NCBI GenBank assembly: GCA_046541805.1
Contig: JBKHCM010000054.1
Coordinates: 1 to 20,020, forward strand
Direction of reading: 5' to 3'
Origin: JAAAPF01 sp046541805
GTDB lineage: Bacteria; Pseudomonadota; Alphaproteobacteria; Geminicoccales; Geminicoccaceae
Length of the DNA: 20,020 nucleotides
The notes beneath the pieces were generated by a model, which did no database searches, was not told the DNA's origin, and saw only the letters and a list, made by a program, of their open reading frames with translations. The position numbers were made by a program, and so were the translations under genes. Shown here in pieces: positions 17,905-20,020 of this stretch. Positions within the stretch are counted from its first letter, which is position 1. Each line of letters begins with the position of its first letter.

Positions 17905-18520
17905 GAGCACCTCGCCGAAAGCGCGCGGCGAGCTCGGGCCCGGCCGCCCGCCCCGGCGCCGCCACGAGGTCGGCGCCACCGACGATGTCGTTGCACTCGG
18001 TGTGGTTGCCCTCGAAGGTGATCTGGACCTAGCCGCGACCGCGATCGGGCTTGCCGTCGCCGGGGCGGTCGTTGCCGTCGCGAGCAGCGAGCTCCATAGG
18101 CGTTCGAAGTTGCGGCGGCGCCGATCTCCACCTTGTGCGCGCCGAAATGCGCTGCGGGCTCGGCGGCGGCGAGCACGCGGGCGCTCTGGGCGGGGCGCTG
18201 GTGCCCGCCGCCGGGCAGGCGATGGCCGCCTTCGCCCATTCCCCCTGCCGAGGCCAAGCACGCTCGAACAGCGCGGTGAACTCGCCGTGGCTCCGGCGGC
18301 GAGCGCCGCGTCGAGGTCGTCGAGGGCGAGCTCCCGGTGCAGGCCCCTGAGCTGGGACATCGCGACCCCGGCCCGGCCGGCGATGTTGACGTCGAGCACG
18401 CCCAGCGTGTCGAGGACGGCGGGACCGCGCGCCCGCGAAGGCGGTCATGGCCTCGTCGTCACGAACGCGCCGCACCCGGAGGTCGAGCTCACCGCTCGGC
18501 GCCGTGCACAGCCCAGCTCT
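17905..18520 (-). pseudogene. Possible decayed protein gene with several frameshifts
   Basis: No intact gene spans 17890-18764. On the minus strand, protein-like patches with G or C at nearly every third position follow one another but change frame. One patch includes DDEAMTAFAGAR (about 18457-18422), then VLDTLGVLDVNIAGRAGVAM and LHRELALDDLDAALAAG (about 18420-18310). Next come HGEFTALFERAW (18289-18254), RVLAAAEPAAHFGAHKVEIG (about 18179-18120) and NFERLWSSLL (about 18112-18083). After a TAG at 18031-18029 comes VQITFEGNHTECNDIVGGAD (from 18028). I do not recognise the family. The alternatives are chance open frames in GC-rich DNA or clustered sequencing indels. Confidence 0.42.
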
Positions 18521-18764
18521 GGCCCCGAGGTTACCGCCGCGTGCCCCCCGTCGGACAGGACATCCGCCGAGTTGGAGACACCGACGTTCAGACGGCGGGC
18601 AAGTCCGCTAAGCTCCGACGCCGCACGACGTCGCGGGCGCTAGCGGTCACGACTGCGAGAGATGGTGCCCAGGGGCGGGAAACCACAATCCCAACGTCGA
18701 CAATAACTTAGCTTGTCGAACCTCCGATGGGAAGCCCATTGAAAAGCAAGGGCTTTCCGACCGA
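18521..18764. other. Non-coding, less GC-rich stretch before the right-end gene module
   Basis: No convincing gene on either strand. Base composition falls from about 18680 onward, suggesting a junction or regulatory zone. Near the end lie a 7-bp dyad (18697-18719, listed separately), a TTGAAA hexamer at 18739-18744 that could be a -35 box without a good -10, and a 6-bp hairpin AAGCCC/GGGCTT (18732-18737 and 18750-18755). I looked for a tRNA gene or a duplicated attachment core here and did not find one. Confidence 0.5.
18697..18719. promoter_or_regulatory. 7-bp dyad, candidate operator for the right-end module
   Basis: TCGACAA (18697-18703) and TTGTCGA (18713-18719) are exact reverse complements around a 9-base AT-rich centre, TAACTTAGC. 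The dyad lies 46 bases before the first gene of a module that encodes two winged-helix proteins, so an autoregulatory operator is plausible. Its symmetry and its place in an AT-rich patch make chance less likely but do not exclude it. Confidence 0.4.
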
Positions 18765-18998
18765 TTGGCGAACCCGCGCGACACCGCCGACGAGGTGCGC
18801 GCGCTCGCGCGCCAGCTGCGGCCGCTGACCTTCGCGCTGCGCGAAGCGGTGCAGCGCCTCGAGGCGGACGGCGATCCCGAGGCGCTCGACGCGCTCGACG
18901 GCGTGCGAGCGACGCTTGCGCGCGTCGCCGACGAGCTGGGCGACCAGGCCGAAATCATCGACAACGAGGCCGGCGCCGAAGGGGGCCGCCATGTTTGA
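18765..18998 (+). CDS. Small helical protein of unknown function
   Basis: I do not recognise this protein. From TTG 18765 it is 77 residues; GTG 18795 would give 67, and neither start has a clear ribosome binding site. The sequence is almost entirely helix-forming and charged, with a heptad-like run from about residue 11 to 66 (for example LARQLRPLTFALREAVQRLE, then VRATLARVADELGDQAEII), so a coiled coil or helical hairpin is likely. Third codon positions are strongly G or C, supporting coding. Its last 8 bases overlap the next gene, indicating co-translation with a DNA-binding protein. Confidence 0.6.
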   Translation: MANPRDTADEVRALARQLRPLTFALREAVQRLEADGDPEALDALDGVRATLARVADELGDQAEIIDNEAGAEGGRHV

Positions 18999-19293
18999 TC
19001 GGCCCCATCTGCTCGCCGGGCTCATGGCCTTCGGCGCGGATGTCGAGCACCGCGCCGAGTCCGACGTGCTGGTGATGCGCGCGCTCGCGGTCGAGCTGTC
19101 GCCGCACAACCTCGCCGTGGTCTCGCTCTCGCGACTGGGCCGCCGCGCCGGCCTGCGCGAGCGCACGGTCCGCGCGGCCCTGCGCCGCCTGATCCGCGAC
19201 GGCTTTGTCGTGGCGCATTTCGAGCCGGGGCACGGCTTTTGCTATAGCCTTCGGTCGCCCGGCCAAGCGCCCGTGGAGACGAGCAATGGCTGA
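18991..19293 (+). CDS. Small winged helix-turn-helix protein
   Basis: A 100-residue protein with one recognisable domain. Residues about 42-68 (VVSLSRLGRRAGLRERTV then RAALRRLIRDGF) form a helix-turn-helix of the GntR/MarR winged type, with the recognition helix at RERTVRAALRRL. The following VVAHFEPGHGFCYSL is a plausible beta wing. The N-terminal 40 residues are helical, with no known domain that I can name. ATG 18991 follows GGGGGC at suitable spacing. It overlaps both neighbours by 8 bases (ATGTTTGA and ATGGCTGA). A role as a transcriptional regulator or replication accessory is inferred from the neighbours. Confidence 0.75.
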   Translation: MFDRPHLLAGLMAFGADVEHRAESDVLVMRALAVELSPHNLAVVSLSRLGRRAGLRERTVRAALRRLIRDGFVVAHFEPGHGFCYSLRSPGQAPVETSNG

Positions 19294-20020
19294 GGTTCCC
19301 GTCCGCATTGCCGCCCTCCAGGCGGCGCCGCTGGTGCTGCGCGGGGATGCGGCGTGGCGCGTCTTCGCGGTCCTCTTCGACATGGCGGGGACGGACAACA
19401 AAGCATGGCCGTCGCTGAGCCTATTGGAGCGCCGGACCGGGCTGACGAGGCGCGGCGTCGCGAAGGCTGTTTCCCGCATCGAGGCCGCCGGGCTCGTCGC
19501 GGTCGAGCGCCGACGCGGCACCGGCAACGTTTACCGTCTGAGGGCACCGGCGACGCCCTCAACGGAAGCGGCGGCGGGCGAGCAGCCTGTGGAGCGACGC
19601 GCCGAACTAGGGAACCGACGTTCACCAGCCGCGCCCGACGAGACGCCGCCGACTAGGGAACACCGGTTCCCCGAACTAGGGAACAGCCGTTCCTCGAACC
19701 AGGGAACACGCGTTCCCCCAAACCACGAAGAGAATCACGAAGAGAACCACGAAGAGCCGCCGCCGAAGGCGGCGGGAGTCCCCACGGGCGACGGTGCCGC
19801 CGGGGCGGCCGACCCGGACCCGGCGACGGTGGTTGACCTTGAGGCGGGTGCCGGGAGTGGCGACGGTGCCGCCGGGGCGGCCGACCCGGACCCGGCGGCG
19901 GTGATCTGGCGCGAGGGGCTGGCGATGCTGCGCGCACAATCGCCCGGCCGCGCGGAGTCGGGCCATCGCGCGCTCTTGGGGAAGTGCGTCAAGCATCTCG
20001 GCGAGGCGCAGACCGTCGCG
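19286..20020 (+). CDS. Winged-helix replication-initiator-like protein, 3' end beyond window
   Basis: An open frame of 245 codons that runs off the right edge. Residues about 24-87 form a winged helix-turn-helix (WPSLSLLERRTGLTRRGVAK, then RIEAAGLVAVERRRGTGNVYRL), of the type found at the N-terminus of phage and plasmid replication proteins. A low-complexity linker follows, containing NHEE repeated three times (146-157) and GDGAAGAADPDPA twice (168-180 and 192-204). A new folded region seems to begin near residue 207 (VIWREGLAMLRAQ). ATG 19286 follows GGAG (19275-19278). DNA repeats resembling origin iterons lie inside the linker, supporting a replication-initiator role. A plain transcriptional regulator is the alternative. 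Confidence 0.72.
   Translation, partial: MAEVPVRIAALQAAPLVLRGDAAWRVFAVLFDMAGTDNKAWPSLSLLERRTGLTRRGVAKAVSRIEAAGLVAVERRRGTGNVYRLRAPATPSTEAAAGEQPVERRAELGNRRSPAAPDETPPTREHRFPELGNSRSSNQGTRVPPNHEENHEENHEEPPPKAAGVPTGDGAAGAADPDPATVVDLEAGAGSGDGAAGAADPDPAAVIWREGLAMLRAQSPGRAESGHRALLGKCVKHLGEAQTVA
19604..19717. repeat. Iteron-like array of four dyad repeats inside the initiator-like gene
   Basis: Four copies of (C/A)AGGGAAC-N4-GTTC begin their GGGAAC at 19610, 19656, 19679 and 19702, spaced 46, 23 and 23 bases, i.e. on a 23-bp period with one vacant slot (near 19633). Copies 2 and 4 have perfect GGGAAC/GTTCCC arms; copy 1 ends GTTCAC and copy 3 GTTCCT. Because 23 is not a multiple of three, the copies are read in different frames (ELGNRRS, TREHRFP, ELGNSRS, NQGTRVP), so the DNA rather than the peptide is conserved. 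This is what an iteron-type protein-binding array in an origin looks like. Confidence 0.75.
19721..19756. repeat. Three tandem 12-bp purine-rich repeats
   Basis: AACCACGAAGAG (19721-19732), AATCACGAAGAG (19733-19744) and AACCACGAAGAG (19745-19756) follow the iteron-like array after 3 bases. They encode NHEE three times in frame. At about 47% GC they are much less GC-rich than their surroundings, and one strand is strongly purine-biased. A duplex-unwinding element next to the iterons is a possible role. Confidence 0.8.
19787..19897. repeat. 39-bp direct repeat with a 72-bp period
   Basis: The 39 bases at 19787-19825 recur without change at 19859-19897 (each begins GGCGACGGTGCC), and similarity continues past one mismatch (CGGTG). 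The 72-base offset keeps frame, giving GDGAAGAADPDPA twice in the protein linker. The identity, including silent positions, points to a recent in-frame duplication. Confidence 0.85.

Noticed and set aside
18337..18711. 124-codon plus-strand frame in the gene-free interval
   Set aside because: Composition is erratic, there is no ribosome site and no fold-like pattern. The minus-strand patches in the same place look more protein-like.
18729..18758. tRNA or tmRNA 3' end as an attachment site
   Set aside because: Short TTCGA-like strings and a 6-bp hairpin are present, but no cloverleaf can be drawn and no repeated core was found.
19604..19756. CRISPR array interpretation of the repeats near the right end
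   Set aside because: The repeat core is only 16 bases on a 23-bp period, there are no unique spacers of CRISPR length, the segment lies in an open frame and no cas gene is visible.

Overview
The window is very GC-rich DNA from a Gram-negative bacterium, most likely an alphaproteobacterium (Rhodospirillales-like; genus not resolvable from sequence alone). The indications are a division and cell-wall (dcw) cluster with murB between murC and ddl, a DNPR (meso-diaminopimelate) MurE, an FtsZ with a long C-terminal linker, lpxC directly after ftsZ, and a bacterial phosphatidylcholine synthase gene.

Positions 1-14976 are an almost gapless plus-strand operon: the last codons of rsmH, then ftsL, ftsI, murE, murF, mraY, ftsW, murG, murC, murB, ddl, ftsQ, ftsA and ftsZ. 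Most junctions overlap by 1-4 bases (ATGA/TGATG type). The first real gap is 57 bases before ftsZ, which has its own strong ribosome binding site. A terminator hairpin is built into the last codons and stop of ftsZ. The operon covers the cytoplasmic precursor pathway (MurB, MurC, MurE, MurF, Ddl), the lipid steps (MraY, MurG), septal synthesis (FtsW, FtsI) and the divisome (FtsL, FtsQ, FtsA, FtsZ). murD, normally between mraY and ftsW, is absent: those two genes are 2 bases apart.

Positions 14977-17889 hold a 14-bp inverted repeat, lpxC (lipid A synthesis), an unrecognised 187-residue protein gene and pcs (phosphatidylcholine synthase). Positions 17890-18764 have no intact gene. The minus strand shows protein-like patches in changing frames, suggesting a decayed gene, followed by a less GC-rich stretch with a 7-bp dyad.

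Positions 18765-20020 look like the start of an accessory replication module: a small helical protein, a 100-residue winged-helix protein and a second winged-helix protein that runs off the window, each overlapping the next by 8 bases. The last gene carries an internal array of dyad repeats (GGGAAC-N4-GTTCCC) on a strict 23-bp period, read in three different frames. It is followed by three 12-bp purine-rich repeats and a duplicated 39-bp segment. This resembles the layout of phage-lambda-type origins lying inside the initiator gene, and it is the most interesting observation in the window.
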